In this document: one piece after another, positions 22,767 through 35,261 of the stretch
Layout of the letters: the number at the start of each line of letters is the position of its first letter
Numbering within the stretch: position 1 is the first letter of the stretch
Source of the DNA: Lasiosphaeris hirsuta
Taxonomy: Eukaryota; Ascomycota; Sordariomycetes; Sordariales; Lasiosphaeriaceae
Direction of reading: 5' to 3'
NCBI GenBank assembly: GCA_030549175.1
Contig: JAUKUA010000001.1
Coordinates: 1,116,001-1,180,000 of the forward strand
Length of the DNA stretch: 64,000 bases
Translations under genes and position numbers: made by a program
Notes under the pieces: generated by a model
The model's input: only the letters and a program-made list of their open reading frames with translations
What the model was told of the DNA's origin: nothing
Database searches by the model: none

Positions 22767-23138
22767 AATGCTCCCCAGGCCACTCACCTGAGCCAGCCGC
22801 CGACTTTCTGGCAGCCTCTTCCGTTGCCGCTTAGACTTGCCAGCGGACTTGTCAACGGATTCACCAACGGAACCACCAACGGATTCACCAATGGATCTGC
22901 CGGTGGAACCAACAATGGAGCTGGCAATGGAACCGGCAATGGGTTTACCAACGTAACCGCCAATGGAAACAGCAACGGATACACCAATCTCTCTGGCAAC
23001 AGAGTCGGCAATGGATATACCAGTGGATCTAGCAATGGAATCGGAAATGGATATACCAATGGAACTGGTAACAGAACCGGTAACCAGAAGGCCCCGTCGT
23101 CTGCAGCTGGATCCGGCAAGCGGCCCCCCCCTCGCTGA
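22767..23138 (+). repeat. Degenerate 12-bp tandem repeat, open in frame with the RRM gene after its stop codon
   Basis: From about 22845 to 23090 the DNA is built of imperfect 12-bp units that read x-Asn-Gly-x (TNGF, TNGT, GNGY, SNGI and so on). The frame is the one that follows the TAG of the RRM gene at 22764-22766, and it stays open for 123 codons up to TGA 23136-23138. There is no ATG in this frame upstream of the repeat. The minus strand is open too, as expected for a repeat whose unit is a multiple of three. It is most simply a minisatellite in the 3' UTR. Confidence 0.7.
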
Positions 23139-24547
23139 TCTTCATGAACACTACGACCGACAGCTACTTGCGTGCTTACTATGCTTTTCCTAGCTCGTTT
23201 GCGGCTCGTCTAACCGAAACAGACGAGGTTCGTCAGTGAAATTTCAACATGAGTCTACAGCTTGAAGATTCATCGAAAACTCTTCTCCAAACACTCTCCT
23301 TACCGTTCTCGGTTACGATTCAACATACTTTCCCAAGTCTCCCATCATCCCCTCGGAAGGGAAGTTTTCTAGCTCTCAACATCGTGAGCTAAGGAAAAAA
23401 GGCAGATAGACAGGGAATTAAAGCTATCTCATTACAGTCTCGTGATTTCCCGTCTGTTAGGGCTGGTAGTGCAAGGCGCTGGGTTTTGTTGTATCAGTTT
23501 TGGAGTCAAGTCCCATTCTTTTCTTGCTTTGTAAACAAGGAGTTATGGAAGGGGGCGTTCGGGCTCACGAGAAGTTTTCCGCATTGCTTTTACAGGAAGA
23601 AACTCAGAACAACAAGAATGAATGGGTTCTTTGATATGTTGGCGTTTTCCGCTGGATTGTCATATTTGTGATATGAGATGGTGTTTTTTGGTGCTCCGGG
23701 TGTTTACCATCATGTACATGCGACTTGTGAGAGTGAGGCACAGGCTTGGAGATGTATTTGCATGTCGGAACTACCATCTGTGATGCCGGGAGGCATGGTA
23801 TGTTGACGACCTGATTAATTCACGATGTGATGACGGGTGTATAGTTAAAAAAAACGGCCAGAGTCTTTGCTGGAATTGCCTTGACTGCTGGGGAGTCAGA
23901 GGTTACCATAAACTTTCACCTTGCCCTTGGTAGAGTTGCATTGTATGTTCATGAGGACTTACCAAACACTTTCATCTTGACTTTGCTAAATAACTGATGT
24001 CATCTACGATTTATAGACAAATAGATACCCTCATGTCGCAAATATATTCGCTAGTCGTAACTCCAGGTGGTGTTTTGGAGCCGCCAAGCCTTTGTTTCCC
24101 CTGGCAAGCGTCAAGGTTGGTGTCACTGCACTGAACCGCGACCCCAACTCGCTGCCGGCCCCACAGTAACGCGGTGGCAACCCGTGCCAGTCCAGTGGAA
24201 CAAGCAACTTTAACTTCTTGCAATCACAATCCAAGAAAACCCTAAGACGCCGAGACGGGGCTGTTTCGGCAAACACGTTACAAGCAGCGCTTTCTTGTCA
24301 TCTCCTTCCCCTTGCATATATCTAGTATACCACGGTCACTCTTTCTCTTCTGAATAATTTCAAGCCGCGAGGCAGGTGCTGTTGCCTCCCAGCCTACCTT
24401 GCCTGCCTAACCTATCTTTTGCATCGAATTAATTCCTCGAGTCACGACGCCTTCCACTTCCCGAGACATCCTTGACAAGGCCCCCTCAACTACCCGATCT
24501 TCAATGCGACCTTTCCTCAGCCATTTCTTTCCGCAATAGCAAGCCGG
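23139..24547. other. Intergenic region upstream of SEN1
   Basis: These 1.4 kb contain no supportable gene. The right end (about 24300-24547) is C-rich and pyrimidine-rich, as fungal promoters and 5' leaders often are. Confidence 0.55.
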
Positions 24548-27500
24548 ATGACGGTCACTGCGGCCACCGAGTTGCTTGCCCCCACCGACTCCTCTCTCGA
24601 CCCTCCCACGCCTTGGAAGACCGCGTCTTCCTCCACTGTCGACAAGATGATGCAATCAGCCATCCTCTACGAGAAGCTCATGGAGCTCTACCAAGACTTC
24701 AAGAGCTTTCCCCCGGGCGTCCATTTGTTTTGCCCCAAGATCGCCGACGATGACATCACAAATTACGACGATGTCAAAACCCCAGACGAGGACGGTGCCT
24801 CGAGCGAAGAAAAAGTTCGAAGGATTGAAGACTACGATAAGCGGTGTGTCTGTTCATACCGCCTAAGCCTGCTGTTAGCCATCAATGCCGAGGACGCGAG
24901 TACCTGGCTGGATGAGTGGACGGCGGCAGTTACGGCCTGCCTCAGCCGGTGTGACACCTGTGCCAAGACCTGGCACAAGTCTCGCGACAAATTCTTGAAG
25001 GACTTGGAAAGGTATGTGTCCATGAGAAGCCGCGCTTTTGATGCTAATGCATGATAGTGATTTGGGAGGTGACCCGGTCGAATTCCTAGAGCGGAAGCTC
25101 AACGAATTTGACAAGCAGCGCATCAACAGGGGTCTCGCGACCGCGAAGACTCTACTTGAAAAGTATGGGCCGATTAACACTGCAAAGCTGGCCGACCACG
25201 ATGTATCAGCTGTCCTGGCCTTGTTTGAAGCGCTTTGCTGTATGCCCTTCCTAGCCCAACCCGAAAACCGCGAAGTCTTCAATTACGTTTTCGAAACAGT
25301 CCAGCAGAAGAAACCGTTGAGGATACAGTGTGGTATCATTCCCACAATGACATACTTCCTCTTCGATGAAAACCCATACCGCCGCAAGTTTGCCCAGGCT
25401 GCTTGGCAGAGGGTGCCGGCTGATTCCCTCACCCAGGATGAGTGGGACTGGTCGGTGGGAGATCAGCTCAAGGCTACCATTATGAATACTTCACTGGCTA
25501 GAGGTGCTCCAACCGGAGAAAAAATCCATCGCTTTTGGCAGGGTTTCCAGTACATGTTGCCTGCCATGAGCGAGCAGCGCATCTTAGAGTCCCTCCGAGG
25601 CATGGAGGTCTCTCCAAGCATATATTTCCTCGCTCTCGAGCACCTCGGCACTGATTCCCCGGACGCGCTGGCCGAGGTGCTCAAAGGCCTCCGAGGACTC
25701 ATGGGGAAATCCCCAAAAGAATTCTGGGCTGCATATGACCAGGTAACTCCCAGCCAGATGGCCGAAGAGATATTCAAAAGCCCAGCCTTCCGGCCGCTCC
25801 TAAACCAGTCTTTGATTTCGAATCAGATGGAACTGGAAGGGCACACCAAAGTCCCAGCCCTAGCAGCTTGGATCAGGGCATTGATTCGCTCTCTCCCAGC
25901 CAATCGTAGATCAGATGCTTGCGAGACCCTCCTACGGCATCTTTTTGAAACCTTCCGGACAGACCCGAACGCCACTCCAGAATCTCGAGCAACCAGCACC
26001 CTATCCGGGCTAGTAGCCCTTGGAGAGTCCCTTGACGGCTATCTGCATATCGTCCCGTCTTTCGATACCGGAACTTCACTAATTATCGTCAACCAGCTGC
26101 TCAACCGAGTTGTCCAATACAGAGACGTAATTATCTCTGCTGCTCAGCTCAAGGATGGAGACAAGTATAATGTCGGACTCTCCAAAGCCGCAATGTCTAT
26201 TACTCACTCAGCCCTTGCACTAGATGCAAAGGCAACAAGCATTGAGTGGAATGCGCTCATTGATGAGAAGCCAGTTCAGGAGGCCGTCAACAGAGACTCA
26301 AGCGCACTCTGGGAGTCATTCCTCGAAATGCTCTGGTCTGGCCGAGTTGAGTTGGCAAAGGCCATGCTATTAGCCACGATGCCACTCAGAAACATCGAAA
26401 GGTTCATTCCGAAACGCAAGGAATCACTTAGTATGAAGCTTCAAAAGTTCAACAGCAGATACCAGCAGCAGACAACCGCAATTGGCAGAATGCTCGGCCG
26501 TATATCTGATTTTAACCCCTCCGACTTGGATTTGTTCTGCTCAGAGCCACAGAGCAAAACAATTCACCCTATTGTCTCCTCGCTCATTCACGGCGAGGAG
26601 GCCATCCGTGAATCTGGCTTTGAGCTTGTCAAAGCCATTACAAGTGAGATCCTGCCCTCGGACGCTGTAAACAAAATGCTCGAGGAGTATTTCACTCCCT
26701 TCTTGAGCGCCTTTTCGGGAGCCTTGATCAACATAATGGCCGAAAGAGAGGCCAGTAGTCCTTGGAGTCATATGATCCCGCTCTTAAAGTGTAGTGAATT
26801 CGTTCTAGATGGTTTGTGCGACCCATCAGTTGGCCAGTTGAGATCGAGAACATTGACTTCTGAGGAGCGTATCATGGTCAAGCATTGGTGGGAGAGTCAA
26901 TGGCGTCTCATTGGTTATTCACTGAGAATGATGAGGGTTTGGCATGCCAAGGTGGATAAAAAGATCATGGAGGATTTCTGTCGAGACGTGATGGAACTCG
27001 CCGATAAGTTTCTCGCACAAGACGGTCTGATGGCTTCGGCCTTGAGTCAACAAACCTCCGGTGGCACTTTACAGAGCGGCAACATGGACACCCCGACAGA
27101 AGCCATGAGAATTGTGCTGGATTCTCCTTCAAAGTTCAGCTCCTTCCATTTAGTGGACATGCTGCAGCTACGAGATCTGTACCTGATACGAGGCATCGTC
27201 GCGATTATCAAGAAGCTTCTTGGAAGACTCAAGGAGAATGATATGGTTCTTCCCAAGAACACACTTGCTCATCTTGGTAATATGGTCAAGAAGAGGCCAA
27301 TGCCGAATAACAAACTCGACTATATCACCAAGACTAACCTCACTAACGAGCAACGGATCGAGCTACTCAAGGCTCTGGGCGAGGACGCCGAGATTGAGGA
27401 ACAGTTCATTGGCATCAAACCTGCCGAGAGGGAGGCAAGAGAAAAAGAGCGGGCAATGCGTCAGAGCAAACTTGACTTCTCCAAAGTCAGTTCGGCATCT

Positions 27501-30500
27501 CTCTCTGCTTCTGTAAAGGGGCACCTTGACAGCCTCACGCCGCACTCAGACTTGCGCAAATACTCACTCCTAGAGACCCTACGATCTGAAGTCGTGAAAC
27601 CGAAATCAGTCATCAAGCCAAGCCCGCAGGCTATTCTTGCGAACCAAATCTCTCTCAAGGAGAGACGAGCCAAGGAAAAGGCCGATAAGGCAAAGAGAGA
27701 CGCGGAAGCCATCGCGAGGGCCAAGGCCCTGCGTGCACCATCCAAAACTGTTGCCGGAGAAGGATCTGGACTACAGGGTATTGCTGGTGTCCGAGGCAAG
27801 GACCACGCTCCGGCCCTCAAGGACGAAATCATGGTCGGGTCGTCGTCCGAGGAAGAAGATGATTCCGACGACGACGACGACGACGACGACGAAGCCACGA
27901 TACGGCGAGCAGGAGCAGGTGTTAAGAACATGAGCGAGGCCGAGGCCCGACGCCAACAAATTTTGGCTGAGAAGATGCGAGGGCCCGTCAAAAAGGTCAA
28001 GCTCCAACGGTCGGCGAAAGATATGCGTGCTCGCCTCATTCCACCGATGGATATCCTGCACCAGGCCATCCTAGAGTGGGACATTTTTCACAACGGTAAC
28101 GATCCTCCAAACGGCTTCAAATGTGCCGAAGTATCCGACAGCTACCGCGACCCGTCCAGCTACAAGCAGACCTTCTTTCCCCTGCTTATCAGCGAAGCCT
28201 GGCGGTCGTTTGTCACGTCAAAAGATGAGACGACGTCCAAGCCTTTCGGCATAAAGGTAACTAGTCGTATGACAGTTGATAAATTCATGGAGGTCACTGC
28301 TTCAGTTCCTAGTGCGATTAGACAGGACCGTGGCTTGTCAGAAGGCGACATCGTCATCCTGTCCAAGGGCGAGGATCCGCTCAACCAGCCTGGCGAAATA
28401 CACTGCCTGGCCCGGATTTGGAAGACAACGCAAAAGGGACCCATGGTTGAGGTTGTTTACCGCCTTAGCTCCAAAGGCAACGCAATATTGTCGGTGCTTC
28501 TTCCAGGATCGGAGTTCACGGTCGTCAAGATTACAAACATGACAACCATCGAACGAGAGTACGCAGCACTGGAATCCTTGCAATACTATGATTTAATGGA
28601 CGAGGTACTCAAGGCTGAGCCGTCACCCATGCTTAGCTTCGGCAATGAGGCGATAGATGGGGTGATGAAGAACTACCAGCTCAACGCTGGTCAAGCCAAG
28701 GCAATATTGAACGCCAAAGAAAACGACGGCTTCACTCTGGTCCAGGGCCCGCCAGGAACTGGCAAGACCAAGACAATTGTCGCCATGGTTGGCTGCCTCC
28801 TCACAGGTATTCTCAAGACTCCAACTGCTGCTGTGCCCTTGGTCCGGCCTGGCATGCCTACACAACAACCTCAGGGCACCTCGAAGAAGCTGCTAGTCTG
28901 CGCGCCCAGTAACGCTGCCGTTGATGAGTTGGTTCTCCGTCTCAAAAACGGCGTCAAGACAATGAACGGCATATTCAACAAAATTAACGTGGTTCGTCTC
29001 GGTCGCTCCGATGCTATCAGCGCCGGTGTCAAGGACGTTACCCTTGATGAGCTTGTAAAGGCTCGGATGGATGGTGAGGCCAATAAAACCACCGTGAGCG
29101 ACCGCGAGAAGCTCCACTTAGAAGCCGGCGAGCTTAAAAAAAAGGTTACCGAACTACGGCCTCAGCTCGAAGCGGCCCGGGCGAGCGAGGATCGGAACTT
29201 GACCATGAAGATCCAAAGGGAGTTTGATGACCTCAAGCGGCGGCAGGCTCATATTGGTGCCAAGATTGACTCAGAAAAGACGAGTGGGAACACATTTGCC
29301 CGCGAGGCCGACATCAAGCGACGTCAAATCCAGCAGGACATTCTCGACAAGGCGCAGGTTTTATGCGCCACACTCAGCGGTAGCGGCCATGAGATGTTCA
29401 AGAACTTAAATGTAGAGTTTGAGACGGTCATCATCGACGAGGCCGCCCAGTGCGTGGAGCTGAATGCCCTCATCCCGCTGAAGTATGGATGCTCGAAGTG
29501 CATTCTCGTCGGAGATCCCAAGCAACTCCCCCCCACGGTGCTCTCTCAGTCTGCGGCAAGATACGGGTACGACCAGAGTTTGTTTGTCCGGATGCAGAAG
29601 AATCATGCCAAGGACGTGCATCTGCTAGACATGCAATATCGCATGCACCCAGAGATCAGTACATTCCCTAGCAAGGAGTTCTACGAAGGGTTGCTCCAGG
29701 ACGGCGCCGACATGGCCGGGCTGCGTCACCAGCCCTGGCATCGGAGCGCTCTTCTTGGGCCATATCGCTTTTTCGATGTCAAGGGTTCGCAGGAGCGTGG
29801 CCCTAAAAATCAGTCCTTGGTCAATGAGGAGGAACTCAAGGTCGCCATGAAGCTATATGAGCGGTTCCGCACAGATTACAGTGGGATTGATGCCAAGGGT
29901 AAAATCGGTATCATCACGCCCTATAAAGCACAGCTTTACCGACTCCGGCAGCGCTTCACAGATCGATACGGCGACACCATTACCGAGGATATTGAGTTCA
30001 ACACCACGGACGCTTTCCAGGGCCGTGAATGCGAGATTATTATCTTCTCGTGTGTGCGAGCTAGTCCTACGGGAGGTATCGGTTTCATGACCGACATTCG
30101 ACGTATGAATGTCGGCCTTACCCGTGCCAAGTCATCGTTGTGGATTCTGGGGGATTCTCGAGCGCTGGTTCAGGGTGAGTTCTGGGCGAAGCTCATTGAA
30201 GACGCCAGACGCCGTGATCGCTACACCACGGGTAATATTTTGGGGCAGTTGAGTCAGCCTAGCGTTCAGCTGTCGGCTGCCGCTTTCGCGGCCATGGCTC
30301 AGAGTGCCCCCCGGCCTTCAATGCCCGATACACCGAGAGAAGTCATCGATCTGAATGATGTCAAGATGGAGGACGCGCCTCCGGTGCCACAGCCACCAAA
30401 TCGACCCCAACCACCTCAGCAGTCGCTACAGCAGCAGCATAATATGCCACCTCGTCCACAGTCTGATAATCGGCGACATTCATCAAGTGGTCAGGGTCAA

Positions 30501-31120
30501 TATGGGATTCACCCAACACCAGAGCCTGCACCGCCAGCGCCTCCACTGAGGAGGCCCGAGTCCATCGCTCCGCCGACATTGCCATACCGTGGACCGGGGA
30601 TTGGTGGTCTCAACGAGCGAGGCGAGACTGTGGCGTTCGCTCCTCGTGGTGCTGGCCCCCCGATTATTCAAACTGGCGCTCCGAAGAAGAGACCGCTTGA
30701 AAGTGGCAGCACAGAGCAGAGTGCCAAGAAGGTACGTCACGACCATTATTTTGAGAGGTAGTTGGAGGACTTGCTAACCGTGTGTAGCAACATGCGGACC
30801 CAGCCTCCTCAAGAGGCCACCATAAAGGGCCGAAAGTGCCGAAAGTGCGTCCGCCGGCGAGGCCGGCGACCGATCCGTCAGCAATGCAGGTTCTCGGGCT
30901 AGCTCCGCCAGCGAGACAGTCGCCGCCACCAACAAGGCCCCAGGGACTACCACCACGGCCACCTGGTGGCAATGGAGGACCGCAGAGGGTTTGTTGATGT
31001 TCCTTGATGAAAAATTGGTGCTGTTTATTAACGCATGATGTATAGGGACCGCCGCTGCCGCTGCCTAAAAAGAAGCAGAGCGCTGATCCATTTATTCGGA
31101 GGAAACCAAACAAGCGATAA
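24548..31120 (+). CDS. SEN1: Sen1 superfamily 1 RNA/DNA helicase
   Basis: Four exons: 24548-25011, 25058-30731, 30788-30988 and 31046-31120, giving 2137 aa (yeast Sen1 is 2231). Sen1 (human senataxin) unwinds RNA-DNA hybrids in the nucleus and ends transcription of noncoding RNAs with Nrd1-Nab3. The first ~1200 residues are the helical Sen1 N-terminal region, followed by an acidic Asp run (27867-27892) and a coiled, Lys/Glu-rich segment. The helicase core has Walker A GPPGTGKTKT at about residue 1385, Walker B DEAAQ at about 1615, GDPKQLPPTV, QYRMHPEIS, DAFQGRE and RRMNVGLTRAKS. The tail is Pro-rich and ends in KKKQSADPFIRRKPNKR, a nuclear-localisation type end typical of Sen1. Introns are 46, 56 and 57 bp. 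All four exons join in frame. Confidence 0.97.
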
Positions 31121-32299
31121 TCAGATGATAAGTTGAGTTGTACTAGTATGATCTTTGGCGCCATTTCTTCGTCTGAGGGAGCAATGAGCATTTTTCTTTC
31201 CCAGGGCGAATTTGGGTTCTAGTCAGGTTTATATTTGACGTGCATGGGCATGAGGCCATTACATAGCCTGGCGTTCGTCTTTCTAGAGGGGTGGGTGGAT
31301 GGGGTAGTTAAAGGAGCATGGCCGGACGTAAAGGACGTCGTCCCAAACTGATTTGCGCGAGGTTAGCCAGCTAGGCTGTTGGGCTAGACATTGATCCGCG
31401 ATGTTGAAGTCTCGGAACGACATTATTCGATGGAATTGGAAGGGACGGCAATGGACCGGACTGCATCATTCTGCTGCAGCCCACAAAGCACCTCATGGGT
31501 GGGGTCTATCCAGTCTACGGGAGGAAATACCACATGTTGTCGGGTATGGTATTGGCCGCGCAGATTTAATCAATTAGGTACAGTCCATACATAACTCAAA
31601 AATGGGGTGCCGAAGGTCATGGAGGCTAGGGGGACGATGATGTTTGCGGAATGGGAGCCGAGAGATGTTTGAGTGTTTGTGATTGAGGCGAGGTAGGCTG
31701 GCTTGGGATGATGAAGTGAGGGCCCCAAGATCTAGGTTGAGGTGATCCCCCAGCGAGCTTGGAAGGGACTTGGTGCTTGACTGGACTGAGTGATCTCAAT
31801 TACCTCTGAGAGATATCGGGGGTCCCTAAGCCAGGCGAAGAGAACCACGGGACGGGATAATGATGGCATAGCCCATTCGAACACCGCCGGCCAAATTATG
31901 GACAGAATGGGAAGCGACCGGCCTTCAACGGTTCGTATGGCCTGTGAAATGGGCTTACCGGCGAAGAGGTCTCAACATTCCCAGTCACGTGCACCAAGTA
32001 TTGAACATCGATCCTCCATGGAACAGCGTCACGGGTCAATTCATCTTCCCCCACTCCATCCATCTGAAGATGCCCCGCCACGTGCCGCCACAGCCCTATC
32101 CCTCAAGCCCCACTGCCGCCCCCCAGACATCCCACAACCCTTAGCTAAGTATCGCGAAATCAGCCCGCCTTTCATATCCGCGTCCTTGAGTAAGATTGAG
32201 CGCCCACATCGACTGCTTGACAGGCTTGAGCTAGCCCACGTCACCAACTCTGCACCCGCTGAAGCCGCTACAAGCCTGCGCGCAACGATATAATTGAAG
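31121..32299. promoter_or_regulatory. SEN1 3' flank and RPS30 promoter region
   Basis: No gene is visible. Two CACGTG palindromes at 31986-31991 and 32079-32084 lie about 310 and 220 bp upstream of the RPS30 start. CACGTG is the core bound by Cbf1-type bHLH factors, which control ribosomal protein genes in some ascomycetes. The link here is inference. Confidence 0.4.
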
Positions 32300-32784
32300 A
32301 TGGGCAAGGTTCACGGAAGGTACGTGCGCCCTAGTAGTTTGGGTTGTCTCCAGCGATGACCCCTCCAGATCCGAGACCAGGACCAAGATGCTAACGTGAT
32401 GTGTGGCTCCCCGTAGTTTGGCCCGTGCCGGTATGAGAACCCACTCCCTGCCAGAATTGATGTCTACGGCTTTGATTATGGATGCATTTTAATCGCTTGC
32501 TGCAGGAAAGGTCAAGTCTCAGACCCCAAAGGTTGAGAAGCAGGAGAAGAAGAAGACTCCGTATGTGAACCTGCGCCTCGCCGCGGTATGATGCACTTGA
32601 CTGACCCCCCATACAGTAAGGGCCGCGCAAAGAAGAGACTGACATACACTCGTCGCTTCGTTAACGTTACCCTGACTAACGGCAAGCGCAAGGTTTGTCT
32701 AGCTCTGCGCACCCACTACTCGCAAAGGGAGAGATAACTGACCCCGTACCCAAACAGATGAACCCCAACCCTGGTGCTACGTAA
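32300..32784 (+). CDS. RPS30: 40S ribosomal protein S30 (eS30)
   Basis: Five exons: 32300-32319, 32417-32430, 32506-32560, 32617-32692 and 32758-32784. They add up to 192 nt, or 63 aa. The protein begins [20 protein letters not shown], includes [15 protein letters not shown] and ends NPNPGAT, which is the eS30 family from end to end at normal length. It is a small basic component of the 40S subunit near the decoding site. In fungi it is made without the ubiquitin-like fusion found in animals. Exons are tiny: exon 1 has 20 nt and exon 2 only 14 nt, both split within codons. Donors (GTACGT, GTATGA, GTATGT, GTTTGT) and acceptors are acceptable, and the match to the family fixes every junction. 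Confidence 0.96.
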
Positions 32785-33275
32785 TGAATTCCCTCCTCTA
32801 CCCATCCCATTGTGATGATGAATCTCATGTCTCTGGTGGATTGATGGATTGATGGCTGAGCTATGGCTGGACCTTGTCTTTCTCTTTCCACTTCTCGTCA
32901 GCCTGGCACGAATGGTCTAAAGGCATGATTTAAGAATATGGTTGATTGGGTAACGGTAACAGCGGAAACGGGAAAAGGGGCAAAAGCTTGGCATTTGCAA
33001 ATATCTCCCGTCAAACCGTATAATTGTGCATTTATTGCGTGATATGTCCATCTGTCCGTAGCTTCCTTAAGAACATCGCAGTGATTGTTGCTCCGAGCAT
33101 ATACAGAATATGCCCCCACAGCCAGTCGACCTCCTTTGTAGCAACAATAGGGTATCGCGGAAGGCTCCATCCTGTAGCTTTAAGGCGTAGGCCGGGGTAT
33201 TTATACAAGAGAGCAAGCTTGGCAGGCTCGTGTACCCCCGCGTTAAATCCAATGGAGTGAGAAGCGGTGTAATTC
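32785..33275. other. Convergent gap between RPS30 and the F-box-like gene
   Basis: These 491 bp hold the two 3' flanks. An 85-codon open frame on the minus strand (33035-33289, stop TAA 33032-33034) overlaps the end of the F-box gene in another frame and contains a hydrophobic stretch (WLWGHILYMLGATITAMFL). It has no ATG near its start, so I do not call it a gene. Confidence 0.5.
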
Positions 33276-34644
33276 CTATCCCAGCATCCTCAAGTCCAAC
33301 CCCGGCACCGGGAGCATCTCGATAAGTTCGAGGATGAGCTCCCAAGCCGCGCTCGTCCTGTGTACGCCTCCGGACTCGAGAGCATACTCTGCCATTATCG
33401 ATGCGGCCTGTAGGGTGTTAGTGCAATTTCGCGATGTTGATCAGGACACTTCTCGGCGTCCTCAGAAGGAGATGCTTCAAATAACCAAGACCAAGGAACA
33501 TATATACCTTGAGGACATGGTCGGGCCACCGATCAAAGAAGCGCGGGAGGCTACCGAAAAGCCGTAGCATGACGAGAATGAGCTTGCGGTCCTGGAGAAG
33601 CATGACTGTGCTAAACCCACGCCTTGCTAGCTACACGATAGAGAGTCACTTGTTAGCCTGGATGAGGTAGAGAAGGAGGCGGGAGACTTACCTCCCACGT
33701 CTGGTCGGCATTCATGGTTGCGCCGCCACGGATGAGCCAGAATAGCAGCTTTGCCCGGTCCCTAATCCGACCCTGTTCAGAACCGAAAAGGGGAACGAAT
33801 AGTTTTGAGGAGAGTAGGGAACATACCAGTTGAACGGACCCGCGATGAGATAATCCGGTATCTTTGCCATACAGTGAAGGTCCAAGTACGGACTCTGGTA
33901 TCGCAAACACTGCTGAACAAGTAATTTCATCGCCCCCCGGTCATGTCTCCCATCCGCGCGCTCGGCATACAGCAGGGCCTCACACCCCTCCTTCCAGTCG
34001 GCCCAGTCCTCCTCAAAACACTCCCCAATCTCGTCGGCCCTCGCCATCACGCCCTGCGCGACCAGCACCCCGACCTCCCGCTCAAAATGCCTGCCCCCAC
34101 CGCCGTGCCGCCGGAACCAAATCTTCTGCGCGTCCAGCATCATCTCCCAGTTCATCCAGCGGCACGCGAGCACCTTGCTCTGGAACACGCGGCTGCCCCC
34201 GAACCGGCACATGTCCCGCCCCCACCCGGCGTACGACGCCACCTGGGCCCGCGTGCACCCGAACCAGACGTCCCAGGTCGGCCCAAAGGCCGCGACCGCG
34301 AGCCCGAGCAGAAAGGTCCGCGCTGACAGCATTCGCCCGATGAGCAGGCTGCTGCGTGGGAATGCCAGGTTCTCCGACGCGAGGAAGATGCGCTCGATGA
34401 TCTCGGGTGGCAGCTGCTCGATGGACGCGGGGCCCTTCCTGGTGCGTTGGCCTTTGCTGCTGGTGGTGGTGGTGGTGGTGGTGGTATTGGGGGTGTCCCC
34501 TGAGGCGGAGGTGAGTTGTCGCTGTTGCTGCTTCTTGCGGGCATATTCCGGGTCCGGGGACTGATACGGTCGCTTTCGTGAACCGTTTTTACCTTTGACC
34601 TTGATCGGGGTCATTCGGCTCTTGGGCAGGAGCATGTAGGACAT
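33276..34644 (-). CDS. F-box-like protein of unknown target
   Basis: Four exons: 33827-34644, 33692-33761, 33508-33630 and 33276-33407, giving 380 aa. Introns are 65, 61 and 100 bp. A basic, disordered N-terminus carries an 8-Thr run (residues 54-61, from a trinucleotide repeat). An F-box-like start follows, IEQLPPEIIERIFLASENL, about residues 75-93. F-box proteins link substrates to SCF ubiquitin ligases. The rest is helical, with Trp- and Leu-rich segments such as AKLLFWLIRGG and RKLILVMLRLFGSLPRFFDRW. No WD40 or LRR substrate domain is recognisable. The first-intron acceptor (ATTAG at 33762) was chosen because the closer CAG leaves the frame. The start codon could also be ATG at residue 4 or 11. 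Confidence 0.75.
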
Positions 34645-35261
34645 GATGGGCGACGGAGGGGTTGGTGTTTAGATTAAGAAAGGTGAGATATTCGATGAAA
34701 GGAGAATGTCATCCTTGATCGCCTTGATCAGACTTTGTGAAATCTAGCCATGTCTCTCCGTATAGGGGATCAAGATTGGTGGGGGATCTCCAGGGTTGAA
34801 AGGAAGGAAGAAATAAAACCCGCGGAAATGAAATCTTCGGATGGCAGGTGGACTAGTCCTAGGACTCTAGCTTCTGAGCCACTGGAATAAGAAGACGGCA
34901 AAAAGAGAGTGACTCGGTGGCACTGAGAGAACTCAACCAAGCCTAGGTGCAAGGTAAGACAAGACCATTGTTCAATAAGAAGAATCAAAGCTTAGACAGC
35001 TTCATCGATAAGCGTTGAGGAATTGGGTTTAACGTTTATCGGCTAACCCCGCCAATGTTGCTAAACCCACACCATCGCACTCCCTGAGTGGCCCGAACTC
35101 TCAGATATGGGTGTGTGCCCGTCCAAAGCTTTGACGACATTTCTTCAGCCATTGGAAATTCTGGGAAAAGAGAGGCATCCGGTCTAATCTTTCCCCTCGA
35201 GAATGAAGACTGCCACATCCACTGCTGCCCACAGCACAACTCCAACCCGACCCTCGCTGCA
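34645..35261. promoter_or_regulatory. Divergent promoter region, F-box-like gene and MRS2
   Basis: About 617 bp separate two start codons read outward. An open frame in phase with MRS2 begins at ATG 35088, so the MRS2 protein could start 58 residues earlier. I see no clear TATA or CCAAT element. Confidence 0.45.

Noticed and set aside
22767..23138. Separate small gene encoding the Asn-Gly repeat
   Set aside because: The frame has no ATG before the repeat; it can only be reached from the upstream RRM gene.
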